NCBI GenBank assembly: GCA_016808115.1
Contig: JAEQBH010005086.1
Location: forward strand, 124,001-188,000
Reading direction: 5' to 3'
DNA: 64,000 bases
Origin: Tetrastigma voinierianum
Lineage: Eukaryota > Streptophyta > Magnoliopsida > Vitales > Vitaceae
Each line of letters opens with the position of its first letter. Position 1 is the first letter of the stretch. The position numbers and the translations under genes were made by a program. Positions 34,388-45,157 of the stretch are shown piece after piece. Below the pieces are notes generated by a model. That model ran no database searches. It had not been told where the DNA came from and was given only the letters and a program-made list of their open reading frames with translations.

Positions 34388-34407
34388 AATCCCTGACAAC
34401 GGCGTCA
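34388..34407 (-). other. Athila primer binding site, Asp-tRNA type
   Basis: The minus strand reads tgacgccgttgtcagggatt, which differs at three transition positions from the Athila-lineage site tggcgccgttgccggggat. It marks the junction between 5' LTR (higher coordinates) and internal region. Confidence 0.7.
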
Positions 34408-34614
34408 TAAACTTGTTATGTTGAATACATATTAGACTTATTCGATATATACCAAATTTCTATCACTGCTGCCTATAACTATTCAGTCCCTTATAGTGGT
34501 GCCATAAACTTGATATATATCTGATTTTTAAAGTAGACCATAAAACTACAACAAATTTTTAACATTACCACCAAGGACTATTCAATTCTCAGCAGGAATG
34601 ACAAAATCTTGTTG
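34388..34614. repeat. Three primer-site-like blocks in tandem
   Basis: Besides the block at 34388, related sequence recurs at about 34485-34512 (agtcccttatagtggtgcc, then ataaacttgat) and 34581-34614 (caattctcagcaggaatgac, then aaaatcttgttg), spacing about 97 bp. All three end in an (a)aaacttgtt-like tail. Confidence 0.6.
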
Positions 34615-34780
34615 TTTGACTAAAAATTATAATAAATGTTTTCTAATATGTATATAATAATTCAAATGGATATTAGGTTTAATTCTCTACAAGTGCACAA
34701 GTCATACAAGTAATAAAAATGGATTTTAAATCCAGATATTATTCCCACGAGGATTGATGAGAGATAAGATCAATACCCGT
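34615..34780 (-). mobile_element. Athila 5' LTR piece
   Basis: Contains 'gtgcacaagtcatacaagta' and 'ttcccacgaggattgatga', a block commonly seen at this place in Athila-type LTRs. It is cut by the second chromovirus at about 34780; related sequence may continue at 42074. Confidence 0.5.
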
Positions 34781-35978
34781 GTAGGTAAATTTGTCCATAT
34801 TGCATTCATCATATAAGTGATATGGTAGAGGCATGAAATTGCACATCGCATTGCATATGCATGAGGACATTGCATGAAATGGGTGTGGGTGCATGGTTAT
34901 AATCAACATTGTGTTTAATGTTTGATTAGGTGGGCTTGGTACGATGGGACAACATCCAACAGAGTCGCACAATTATATACATGAAAATGAAAATATGTGT
35001 CAGGTATTAGCAAGTAGGGATAGACACCCCCTCGGGTGAAAGTTCTATTATTTTTATTATACATATGTGTCCATCGGTGAAAGCCCGTGTAAGTGTAGGA
35101 AGGCTTGCGAAGCCTGCAGTGAGACCCCGAAAATTCGCAACCCACAAAAAGACACATGATTTTAAATAAAAATTATCATTGAAGTGTAACATCCAAAAAA
35201 CTTTTGGTTTGAAAAACAAATGAATTTTGTTGTAAAATGACCATTAGATGTAATCTACAAATGATGGGTTTGATCACACTTTGACATCGCATGGTGTGGT
35301 AGGAGTCGGTAAGGACTCGGGTGCATGGTACATGATTGAGTCTCATCTTATTTCATGACATGTAGGATTCTATAGTAGAAAATGCATGTTTTTACTTGGA
35401 ATGTGAATGTGAATTGTGAACATGACCATTGCATGTGCACTTAGGTGGAGAGTAGCCTTTGTAGGAGTTTACTCTACTTGGCGTGCGCTCACCCGCTATG
35501 GGATCACTTTCGGGTGCGGGACGGACACGGAGTGGGCTGGCAGTAATTTATAATTGTGAAGAAAATGGGCATGTGGCATTGTGCCATTTGTGGAAATATT
35601 TTGGAACAATCTTGTTCTAATGTGTAATATTTGTAGAGTGTTGTAATTAAACTCTTATGAATTGTTTTAAATATAATTTTGTATGTTTAAAATGAACATG
35701 AATAAATGGACCCTATGTGGTCATCTTTTTACTCATGAGTGGACCAGGTGAGGTCATTGTATTATATTGGGCCTCGGATGGGCCATTCTGCTATATTTTG
35801 TGTAGGTTGGATTTTGGATAGAGTTCCCCGTACAAAGGAGACTCTATCATATTTTTGTTAAAATTTTGGATCCCAATAAATGGGATATAATAGTGCGGTA
35901 TTGGGTCACCCAATATCCATAAGAGTTTTCCACATGTTGACGATTGGTCAACAGACCCTTGGGTTTTGGGGTGTCACA
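34780..35978 (+). mobile_element. Second chromovirus, truncated 5' LTR
   Basis: Matches 40860-42073 of the 3' LTR throughout (for example catcgcattgcatatgcatg and cttttggtttgaaaaacaaa in both). It ends ggggtgtcaca. The first two-thirds of the LTR, present in the 3' copy, is missing, so the left end was lost by deletion or by a later event. The join is about 34780. Confidence 0.8.
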
Positions 35979-35981
35979 GCT

Positions 35982-35993
35982 TAGTATCAGAGC
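35982..35993 (+). other. Primer binding site, initiator-Met tRNA type
   Basis: tagtatcagagc, one mismatch (G to A) from TGGTATCAGAGC, lies three bases after the 5' LTR end. Confidence 0.85.
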
Positions 35994-35999
35994 TTGGGT

Positions 36000-36390
36000 A
36001 TACGAACACCTAGGGCTTGGTGGGCATGGGTTTAGAACATGAAGTTATGGTATAATGCCTAGGTTTATGACTACCTGGTGCCTGATAGATCTGGTACTAG
36101 CTTCATAGTTTGGCATCGGGCGTAGGTATGCGATTACCTAGGACTTAATGAGCATGGGTTTAGACCATTGCATTCATTGTGCATTTCATGTTTTGTGCTC
36201 TAATATGCTACATGATTGTGTGTTATGTGTTGTGTGAATTATATGCATGGTAAAATGTATATGGAAAAAGATGAACACTAGGGTTAGAAAACATAACCTT
36301 AGGAGTTTGGAAAAAGAATGAATGGGAAAGTTCGGGATGTTGAGGTCTATTAGTGGTTGGCGCATGTGCTACTAGTTAGGCGAGGAGAGA
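36000..36390 (+). other. Leader of second chromovirus; gag absent
   Basis: Leader sequence related to 4665-4900 of the first element (ggtatacgaacacctagg in both). It is followed almost directly by the RT thumb, so gag, protease and most of RT are deleted. Confidence 0.65.
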
Positions 36391-36399
36391 ATGTCTAGC

Positions 36400-37060
36400 C
36401 GCATTCGGTAAATTCTTGGGGCACGTGATATCGGCTTCGGGGGGTATCCGTGGACCTGGTTAAGGTCGAGACAGTTATGAGTTGGGTGAGACCAAAGTTA
36501 GTCTTCGAGATATGCAGTTTCTTGGGATTGACAGGGTACTACAAGAGGTTAATTGAGGACTTCTCTCGATTAGTTGCACAGATGACAAGATTGACCCGAA
36601 AATGGGTCAAGTTTGAGTGGAATGACCTGTGTGAGAAGGCATTTGAGGAGGTGAAAGCAGAGGCTTATGACCCATTATGATAGTCCGGAAAGAAGGAAAA
36701 AGGTACATGGTGTATTGTGATGCCTCGAATGGTAGGATGTGTTTGATGCGATGCGGGAGGTCGTGGCTTATGGTTCTCGGCGGGTTAAAGAACCACGACG
36801 AGTTACAGCATGATATGGAGTTGGCGGCCATCGTCTTTACTTTGAAGATTTGGCACTACTACCTATACGATGAATAGTTCAAGGTGTTTTCAAACCACAA
36901 AACTCTGAAGTATATTTTCACACAACGGGACCTCAACATGAGGCAACGCAGGTGGATGAAGTATCTGGAGGATTACGATTTGCTTTGCATTACCACCCTG
37001 GTAAGGCAAATGTGGTGGCTGATGCATTCAGCCGGAAGTCACGGGGAGTATTGGCTAGTA
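36400..37060 (+). pseudogene. RT thumb and RNase H remnant, second chromovirus
   Basis: An open frame 36450-36680 reads VDLVKVE-like sequence, then ICSFLGLTGYYKRLIEDFSR and KAFEEVK: the RT thumb that joins RNase H. From 36677: KRYMVYCDAS (RNase H first catalytic Asp region), HDMELAAIVFTLKIWHYYLY ending in a stop, then LNMRQRRWMKYLEDYD in another frame. RNase H degrades the RNA of RNA-DNA hybrids. The palm with the YxDD-type catalytic box is entirely missing, so no RT activity is possible. Confidence 0.8.
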
Positions 37061-37269
37061 TAGCTTCTCGGGAGTGGTAGATGATCGAGACCGTGGGACA
37101 GTTCGGACTACAGTACAATGATTAGGCTCAGGGCACCTTGGGGAGTTTAGTGGCTATGCTTTCCTCACTGAGCAAAGTGATTGAGTCCCAAGGACAGGAC
37201 ACAAAGATATTGTCCATCGGGGGCCAGGGTGCAATGGTCTGAAGTGACGAGAAGGTTGGGCCATTCACA

Positions 37270-38300
37270 TGATGGTAGTCTTCGGTATAGGGGAAGAGTT
37301 GTGGTTCCCCAGTTGGCAGATCTGAGAGAGGAGATCCTCAAGGAGTTTCATTGCTCTCGTTTTGCTGTGCATCCAGGTGGCACGAAGATGTACCATGATC
37401 TTCGTCACCAATATTACTGGAGTGGGATGAAGAAACACGTTGGAGATTTCGTTTGACGATGTCTCACGTGTCGACCAGTAAGGCCCGAGCACTGATGCGG
37501 TGGAATTACTCCCGGCCTTTGGAGGTGGCGGTAAAGTGGGAACATGTCACGATGGACTTTGTGGCTTCGGCAGCGCGAACGTCGTGAGGCGTGGCGCGGT
37601 GTGGTGATCGTGGACCGGTTTACTAAGTTGGCATACTTTCTAGCTGTGCGGATGACCTTCACATTAGAGGATTTTGACAGGTTGTATATACGGGAGATAA
37701 TCCGGTTACATGGAGTGCTAGTATCCATAGTATGGGATCGGGATCCCAGGTTTACGACTCATTTTTGGAAGAGTTTCCAGAGAGTCATAGGGACACAGTT
37801 GATGATGAGCACAACTTTCATCCTCAGACGAATGGTCAGTCAGAGAGGACTACCCAAACTTGGAGGACATGCTACGGGCATGCGTCTTAGATCTTAAGGG
37901 TAGCTAGGAAGAGCAATTACCCTTAGTAGAATTTGCCTACAACAACAGTTATAGAAATTTAGCATGCGGATAGCATACTATTGGGCCTTTATGTATGGGA
38001 GGCCGTATCGATCCTCAGGTTTGTTGGACGGAGGAGTGGGAAAGGACCCTCTGCAGTGCGGATTTGGTCCAGAGACACATAGAAGGTGGAGTTGATACAG
38101 AAACGTCTTCTCACGGCTCAGAGTTGGTAGAAGAGCTACGTAGACAGACGACGACAACCTCTAGAGTTTGAGGTGGGAGATCATGTTCTCTTAACGGTGA
38201 TGTTTAAGAGAGGAGTGGTCAGGTTCGACAAGCGGGGAAAGCTATCGCTGAGGTATATTGGGCCTTTCGGGTGCCAGGGAGGGTTAGCCGCAGGTTAGCA
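37270..38300 (+). pseudogene. Integrase remnant, second chromovirus
   Basis: The zinc finger is well preserved: FAVHPGGTKMYHDLRHQYYW (37358-37417), then a stop and CLTCR near 37458. The core follows in another frame: VDRFTKLAYFLAVRMTFTLE (37610-37668, first catalytic Asp), WDRDPRFTTHFWKSFQ (second catalytic Asp region) and GTQL. A further block near 38167 reads EVGDHVLLTVMFKRG, RGKLSLRYIGPF. Three or more stops or shifts break it. It is better conserved than the integrase of the first element. Confidence 0.85.
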
Positions 38301-38439
38301 CCGGTTAGGCGCTATTTATAAGTTGCTCGAGTGTCCATGCGGTGTTCCATGTCTCCATGTGAAAGTACACTCCCATATCAGACTCATGTGAGTGGATGGG
38401 GACGACTGACTGATGTATCTTGATGAGGACCTTTGAGGA

Positions 38440-38595
38440 GGCCGTGTGTATCATGCCAGATAGACGGGATCGGTTTTGTGAGTAAGGCGTGAGGCTAGTG
38501 AAGGTGTTGTGCGACACCCGAGGAATGGAAGAGACATAGAGTATGAAGACACTATTCATGTCAATTATCCCTTCTTGTTCGAGGAAGAAGGTATG
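38440..38595 (+). pseudogene. Chromodomain remnant, second chromovirus
   Basis: Pieces DRRDRF, RLVKVL and, after frame changes, EDT and the NYPFLF-like end near 38570 mark the C-terminal chromodomain of integrase. The two elements end pol in the same way, so both are assigned to the chromovirus clade. Confidence 0.65.
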
Positions 38596-38678
38596 TTTTT
38601 AGTCATTGATACAAAATGATTGTTGCATGTGCATGTCTCGTATGTGTATGTATGTGTACGTTCGAGGATGAAGTGCCC

Positions 38679-38691
38679 AAGGGAGGAAGAA
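38679..38691 (+). other. Polypurine tract
   Basis: aagggaggaagaa, an uninterrupted purine run directly before the 3' LTR start tgtaaaact. Confidence 0.85.
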
Positions 38692-41600
38692 TGTAAAACT
38701 TTGAGTAAATTTGAATTTTTCGAAAAAATGGCAAGAAAAGCGGTAAATTGTCATTATAGCAGTTTGCCAACCTTGTGGTACTACAGATACATGATGTGAA
38801 GCAGCCTCGCATTGGATTCGTCTTCACAAATCAGTGCAAAATGAATTTCATTAAATTTGAGACGGTCGGATTTCGCGATTTTGGGCGTCAGGTGCTTGGT
38901 GAACCCCAAAAACGGGATTTTGAGAAAAAAAAAATCCTGAAAGTGGAAAATAAATTAAGTCAAGTTCATTTAAAATAAATTGAACTTGAACTGGGACAAA
39001 ATAAATTTTTCGGGACGAAACGGACCCCGAGACCCGATCGTGAACACGTGGCGTAATGGTAGGAGTCTTTATGAAACCCAAGTCAAGGTTGAAAACCAAA
39101 TTTGGAGGGGAAAGGAGTAGATTTTCTGCTGGAGAGAAAATGTTAGAGAGAGAGCTCCAACTTCTCTCTACGATCTACGAAGATCTGTTCATCGGGCTAA
39201 GAATAAAAGTTCATCTACTCGACGAGGGTTACGCGTGAGTACCAAAAATGAAGGATTTCACCGAAGATACAACGGAGGAGATTTCGGGAAATCAAAGATT
39301 TCAGGTTAGGGAGGCTTCCTACCTGTGTTACTACGCTCCAAGATGTAGGGATTATTCCTACTTTGGTTTATTTTCTGCTTTAAGGGTTGTTTAGTTGTGT
39401 TTTTTTTCTCTAAGGGTTGTTTGGGTTAAAAAAAAAAGTTTTTATAGCTCCTTAGGGGTAGTTTAATTTGAAAAATAAGTTGTCTTGACTCCTTAGGGGT
39501 TGTTTTGGTTTTGAAAAATCAGGTTTTAGAGACTCTTAGCAGACTGCTTGGACAACTGGTTGATTACATGGCTCACTTAGGGGTTGTTTGGGTTGAAAAA
39601 TCATGTTTTATGGCTTCTTAGGGGCTGTTTGGAAAAATTTTGGAATGTGGGAATAGTGCCCTGTTTTGACCCTATATGATGTCCAGATTTTGGGGCTGAT
39701 TTTCGGTTAGAAAAAGAGGGAATTTGGACTAGTGTTCTTCTTGTAAATTGTAGCTGCAATTATGAACCCGAGGTTAGGCTTTTGAATTACCCAAATTAGA
39801 CCTCTATAGCTCAAGTTATGGTCCATTTAATTTCCGGAATTGTCATAGCTTAGGTTGCTAACTGTTTGTGTCCAGGTTTTGGGATTGATTTTCGGTTAGG
39901 AAAAATAAGGAATTTGGACTAGTGTCCTTCATGAAAATTGTAGCTAAAATTGTGAACTTGATGTTAAGACTTTTAATCACTCAAATTGGACTTTTATAAC
40001 TCAAGTTATGGTCCATTTCATTTATGGAATTGTCACAGCTTAGGTTGTTGACTGTTTGTGTCCAGGTTTTGGGACTGATTTTCGGTTGGGAAAAAGAGAG
40101 AATTTGGACTAGTGTCCTTATGAAAATTGTATCTGCAAATTTGAACTTGATGTTAGGTTTTTTAATCACCCAAATTGGACCTCTATATCTCAAGTTATGG
40201 TCCATTCGGAGACGCCACAGTGCACTCTGTTTTGACCCTATGGCTGTCAATTTTGGGACTGATTTTCGGTTAGGAAAAAGAGGGAATTTCAACTAGTGTT
40301 CTCTATGGAAATTATAACTGCATCTGTAAAATTGATATATGCTTTTAATCACCTAAGTGGACCCTATCTGACTCAAGTTATGGTTCATTTCTGGGATTGC
40401 TACGACAGGTTGTTTAATGGTTTATTGTCAGTTTAGGGTACATTGGGGACTAGTTTACAGGCGAGGTTAGGAAATATTTTGTGGTCTATTATGTCTTGTT
40501 GTGTGGAATGTTATGGGCATCTCTATGTCCTGGCTTGGTCTTGAGATCAAGTTGTCATTGCTTGAGTTTAAGTGACATGCTTGAGTGATAATTGATTGGA
40601 GATAATATGTGTGTCCTAATGTATTGACATGATGAGTTTATTATGGATAAGGCCATTGTATGGCTTGTTTGTAGGCTATTTGCGGACATGTTATGTCACA
40701 ATTTTGCCTAGAGGATAATGTATGTCATTGCTTGATTAGTGATGACTTGTTGATGTTGATGTATGTGTGTGCAAATATGTTGACATGAGATGTGTGATCG
40801 TTTGGAAATTTTATGTTGATTGATATAATTGTCCATGATGCATGGGTGATATGCATGAGTAGAATTGTCCATATAGAATTCATCATATATGTGACATGGT
40901 ATAGGCATGAAATGGCACATCGCATTGCATATGCATGGGGACATCGCATGAAATGGGTGTGGGTGCATGGTTATAATTAACACTGCGTTTGATGTTTGAT
41001 TGGGTGGGCTTGGTAAGGTGGGACAACGTCCAACAGGGTCGCACGGTTATATACGTGAACATGAAAATATGTGTCAAGTATTAGCAAGTAAGGATGACAT
41101 CCTCGGTAAAAACCCGTTATTTTGTTATACATATGTGTCCATCGGTGAAAGCCGTGAAAGTGTAGGAAGGCTTGTGAAGCCTGCGATGAGACCCCGTAAA
41201 TTCACTACCCACAAAAAGACACATGATTTTGAATATAAATGATCATTGAGATGTAATATCCAAAAAACTTTTGGTTTGAAAAACAAATGAATTTTTTTGT
41301 AAAATGATCATTAGATGTAATCCACAAATGATGAGAGTTATCACACTTTGACATCGCATGGTGTGGTAGGAGTCGGTAAGGACTCGGGTAAGAGGGAGTC
41401 GATAAGGACTCGGGTGCATGATACATGATTGAGTCTCATCTCATTTCATGGCGTAGCAGGATTCCATAATATAAATTGCATGTTTTTGGAATGTGAGCGT
41501 GAATTGTGAACATGATCATTGCACGTATACGCATAGGTGGGAAGTAGTCTTTATAGGGTTGCTCTGCGGCGTAGCCTCACCCTTTATAGGATCCCCGCTT

Positions 41601-42073
41601 TCGGGTGCGGAGACGGAACAGATGGGCTGACGCTCATTCGAGAGCCGTAATTGTGAAGAAGGCGACATGTGGCCTTGTTGCCATTTGTAAAATATTTTGG
41701 AACAATCTTGTTCTAATGTGTAATTTTTGTAAGAGTGTTGTAATTAAACTCTTATGAAGTGTTCTAAATATAATTTTGTATGTTTTAAATGAACATGGAT
41801 AAATGGACCATGTGTAGTCACTTTTTTACGTATGAGTGGACCCGATGAGGTCATTGTATTATATTAGGCCTCAGATGGGCCATGTTGCTATATTTTGTAC
41901 ATGTTGTATTTTGGATAGAGCTCCCCATATAAAGGAGACCATATCTGATTTTTGTTAAAATTTTGGATCCCGGTAAAAGAGACATAACAGTGCAGTATCG
42001 GGTCATCTGATATCCACGAGTTTTCCACAGATTGATAGTTGGTCAATAGACCCCCGGGTTTTGAGGCGACACA
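38692..42073 (+). mobile_element. Second chromovirus, 3' LTR
   Basis: 3382 bp from tgtaaaactttgag to ggcgacaca. The last 1.2 kb pairs with the truncated 5' LTR. The middle carries a four-copy tandem array. No coding frames. Confidence 0.85.
39680..40440. repeat. Four-copy tandem array, about 188-bp unit
   Basis: Units start tgtccaggttttgggactga at 39680, 39869, 40059 and about 40245. Each then has ttttcggttaggaaaaag, aatttggactagtgt, aattgtagctgcaa, cccaaattggacctctata and ctcaagttatggtccattt. The fourth copy is the most diverged. Confidence 0.9.
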
Positions 42074-42114
42074 CAAATTCGAATCGTAAGAGAGTACTAT
42101 AATGTAATATGTAG

Positions 42115-42158
<44 letters not shown>

Positions 42159-42402
42159 TCATAGAAGATAGTATCAACAAAGTAAGTCATAAGCCTACCA
42201 TGCATAACTCATATTGAAGAAAACTCAACATTTCTAAAGATGTCAATGGTTGTAGATGTTATTTGTAGTTACAAATTTTTATATTGGTAGCTCTTAGCCC
42301 TTGAACTTGAACTAGAGGCCTAACTCAAACAGTAAAAGGGTGAGTAGGGTTACGAGGGATCCTCGAAAGAATAGAGTACTACAATATAACATGTAAAATT
42401 GA
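42074..42402. other. Junction segment with AT microsatellite
   Basis: Between the chromovirus 3' LTR and the copia LTR. It contains gagtactataatgtaatatg (about 42092) and a related gagtactacaatataacatg near 42376, plus an AT run at 42118-42153. It may be continuing Athila LTR sequence interrupted by the chromovirus; no gene. Confidence 0.45.
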
Positions 42403-42760
42403 TTTAAGGTATGCAATTATAATACAAAATAAGATTGAGGAAAACATATATTACTCTCTTTGTATCACATATATAGTAGAAGAAGGTGATAAGATATTGA
42501 TAAAGCAATATAAAAAGAAGAGAGAGAGCATAGGAGAGATTGACAAAGAAGTCTTCTCGGGTGATCTCTCATATTAGAAATACAAAGCCTTTTATAGGCT
42601 TCTTCATGTAACCCTTCATTACTCTTCTTTAAGGTGAGTAATGGGGGTTAATTACAAGTTATATGCATGTGATCTTTCACCACATGATGAAGATTCTTCA
42701 TTTACACATTCATAAATGAGATAAATGAAAGTGGTGGTCATTCATTCACCAGTATTTACA
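42403..42760 (-). repeat. Copia 3' LTR
   Basis: 358 bp, minus-strand start TGTAAATACTGGTGAATG at 42760. By eye it differs from the 5' LTR at only about seven positions, including two 1-base indels. Confidence 0.9.
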
Positions 42761-42789
42761 AAACTCTCCTTTGGATGACCACTATATAG

Positions 42790-42985
42790 GATGTGCCTCA
42801 TTAAAACCTTATTAGTAAAAACCCTATGGGAAAACATAGTGAAGGAAAAAGAGTACAATATCCATATAAATTCTCAAACTACTCTTAGTTTGTTAGGATT
42901 GCCTCGTTAAAAACCTTGCTAGTAAAACCCAGTGGGATAAAACCTAGACGAAGGGAAAAAGAGTACAGTACACTAACATCGTGTC
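42790..42985 (-). repeat. Duplicated 3' untranslated module of copia
   Basis: tgcctcattaaaacctt...gagtacaata (42793-42865) and tgcctcgttaaaaaccttg...gagtacagta (42899-42977) are two copies of one module, 106 bp apart, between the pol stop and the purine tract. Confidence 0.75.
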
Positions 42986-43039
42986 ATAAGCATACTCTCC
43001 CTTATGTCAATGTCCTTTAGTTGGCGCATTCCAAACTTG

Positions 43040-43500
43040 TATATTAGCTTCTTGAATGTTGAAGTTGGCCATAACTTTGTGAATAAGTCTGCTCGATTAT
43101 CACTTGAGCGTATTTGTTGAACATTAATTTTACCACTTTTCTGGAGTTCATGTGTATAAAAGAACTATGAAGAAATGTGTTTAGTTCTATCTCCTTTGAT
43201 ATAACCTTCTTTAATCTATGCAATGCATGCGGTGTTATCTTCAAATAATGTTGTCGGGTTGTCTTTAATAGAGGGGAGTCTGCATGATTCTTGGATATGT
43301 TGAATCATCGATCTTAGCCATATACATTCATGACTTGCTTCGTGAATTGCTATAATCTTTGAATTGTTCGATGATGTAGCCACCATTGTTTGTTTAAAGA
43401 ATCTCCAAGAAATAGTAGTTCCATTACAATTAAACACATAACCTATTTGTGATCTGGCTTTATGTGGATCTGAAATGTATCCTACATCAACATATCCCAT
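43040..43500 (-). pseudogene. Copia RNase H
   Basis: From 43500 the frame reads MGYVDVGYISDPHKARSQIG, YVFNCNGTTISWRF, SNNSKIIAIHEASHECIWLR and EDNTACIA, then in the next frame KEGYIKGDRTKH-like sequence and, near 43080, NRADLFTK-type sequence. This is the RNase H of Ty1/copia polyproteins; the first Asp (Y-V-D), Glu (H-E-A) and last Asp-rich segment (F-E-D-N) are present. One frame change near 43220 and a stop near the end interrupt it, but decay is light. Confidence 0.85.
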
Positions 43501-43559
43501 GCAATTGCTGCTTTGATTCCTTTAGGTAAAATATACCCATATAAGTTGTTCCTTGGATA

Positions 43560-44720
43560 TAACACAATATATGCTTGATACCATTCCAATGTCTTTGGGT
43601 TGGGCGCTGTACTGAGTAATAAATTGTGAAAAAGCAATATCACGGGAGAGTGCGAGTTATGAGATACATAGGTGCACCTATAGCACTAAGATATGGTACT
43701 TCAAGGCCAAGTAATTCTTCAACTTTTTTACAAGGATGAAATGGATCTTTTTTCACGTCAAGGGAATGGACAACCATTAAAGAACTTAAAGTGTGTGCTT
43801 TATCCATACAAAAACGCTTTAAGATTTTCTTAGTATATGCTGATTGGTGAACCAAAACTCCAGTAAAGAAATGCTCGATCTGTAAGCCAAGACAAAATTT
43901 TGTTTTCCCAAGATCTTTCATCTCAAATTCTTTTTTCAAATATTTTGCTGTTTTTGTAAGCCCTTCAGGAGTCCCAACAAGATTTAAATCATCAACATAC
44001 ACAACAATTACCGTCAGATTTGATTTCTTAATAAAGATGCATGGGCATATAGGGTGGTTTGCATACCCTTCTTTCAATAAATACTCGCTAAGGCGATTGT
44101 ACCACATGCGTCCAGATTGCTTCAATCCATATAGAGATAATTGTAATTTGATTGAGCACATACTATGAGGCTTTGTATTATTTGCTTCAGGCAATTTAAA
44201 TCCTTCAAGGATTTTCATATATATGTTATTATCTATGGATCCATATATAGATAAGCTGTGATGACATTCATGAGACGCATATCCAGTCCTTTAGAGTTTG
44301 TCAAGCTTATTAAAAAGCGAAAAGTAATTGCGTCCATGACAAGAGAATATGTTTCCTCGTAGTCAATGCCAGATCTATGTGAGAAACCTTATGCTACTAA
44401 TCGCGCTTTATATCTTATGATATCACGCTATTTCATTATTAACTTCATTACAAATACTCATTTGTAACAGGCTTTACACCTTTAGCTGTTTGGACCACAG
44501 GTCCAAAAACATCTCGTTTCATTAACGAGTTTACTTACGCCCTCCCATAGCTTCTTTCCATTTGTGATCATTTTATTTCGACATTCTTCCACATTTTGTG
44601 GTTTGGGATCTTCATAATTTCTTATGATGTCTAAGGCCATTTGGAAAGCAAAAATATTATTGATAATAACTTTATTTTGATCCCATTTTTCTTTATTGTG
44701 CACATAATTCATTGAGATCT
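43560..44720 (-). pseudogene. Copia reverse transcriptase
   Basis: The largest clean frame (44218-43640) reads MKILEGFKLPEANNTKP, LSLYGLKQSGRMWYNRLSEY, IVVYVDDLNLVGT with the YVDD catalytic box, EFEMKDLGKTKFCLGLQIEH and SAIGAPMYL. Upstream, 44712-44482 reads MNYVHNKEKWDQNKVIINNI and NYEDPKPQNVEECR, the segment leading into RT. Between them (44480-44220) frames are broken near SLVYEEKY-type fragments. The palm is intact by eye, so the RT domain itself is nearly complete, but upstream shifts prevent a full polyprotein. Confidence 0.9.
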
Positions 44721-44754
44721 CATAATTTTTAGGTACCCCAGGCCCACTAGGGCT

Positions 44755-44900
44755 ATTTCTTTATTTCAAACCTCTTCAAGGGTCTTTTGTTCAATATATA
44801 CCTCTACAAGGGCCTTTTGTTCATCATATACTACTTCAGGGGCTTTTTGTTTATCATAAGCCTCTATAGGGGCCTTTTGTTTATCATTTACCTCTTTAGG
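44755..44900 (-). repeat. Tandem 36-bp repeats coding DKQKAP-type peptides
   Basis: Four in-frame copies in the integrase-RT linker: on the minus strand NDKQKAPIEA, YDKQKAPEVV, YDEQKALVEV and YIEQKTLEEV, separated by 12 residues. The copies differ by substitutions and keep the frame. Confidence 0.8.
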
Positions 44901-45157
44901 GATATCAATTCTTATTTGTGTTCTCCTCTTCCGATGAGTTATATCTTTTGAGCCAATAGGTCTCCCACGCTTCAGGCGTATTTTATACTCATTTCTAATT
45001 GTCGGCCGAGGACATCGATTATACTTGAGTGTTCTTAGGTTGAGATGTGAGCTTTGTATAGCTTTGTTTGTATCGATAAAAACATATGGTAATTGATTTG
45101 TCGGATTTTGCCGATGAATGATTCTTTGAACCTAGTTCACATTGATTTGTATGAGGA

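Larger units (their letters stand above)
16295..34780 (-). mobile_element. Athila-like Ty3/gypsy element with nested solo LTRs
   Basis: One minus-strand element is inferred from collinear parts: Asp-tRNA-type primer site (34388-34407), leader (34050-34387), gag (26850-25210), protease near 25020, RT (24260-23450), RNase H (23320-22880), integrase (22570-21640), a spacer with GTCGCGACATT palindromes (21030-20926 and 17700-17550) and an env-position ORF (17435-16295). Subtracting the solo LTRs at 17705-20925 and 26860-34045 leaves roughly 8 kb, shorter than typical intact Athila elements. The order and the primer site are those of the Athila lineage. Only part of the 5' LTR and no 3' LTR were recognised. 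Confidence 0.75.

Noticed and set aside
40725..40983. His/Cys/Met-rich minus-strand frames (also at 34739-34972)
   Set aside because: The paired frames are antisense translations of the two LTR copies of the second chromovirus; no family match and different endings.
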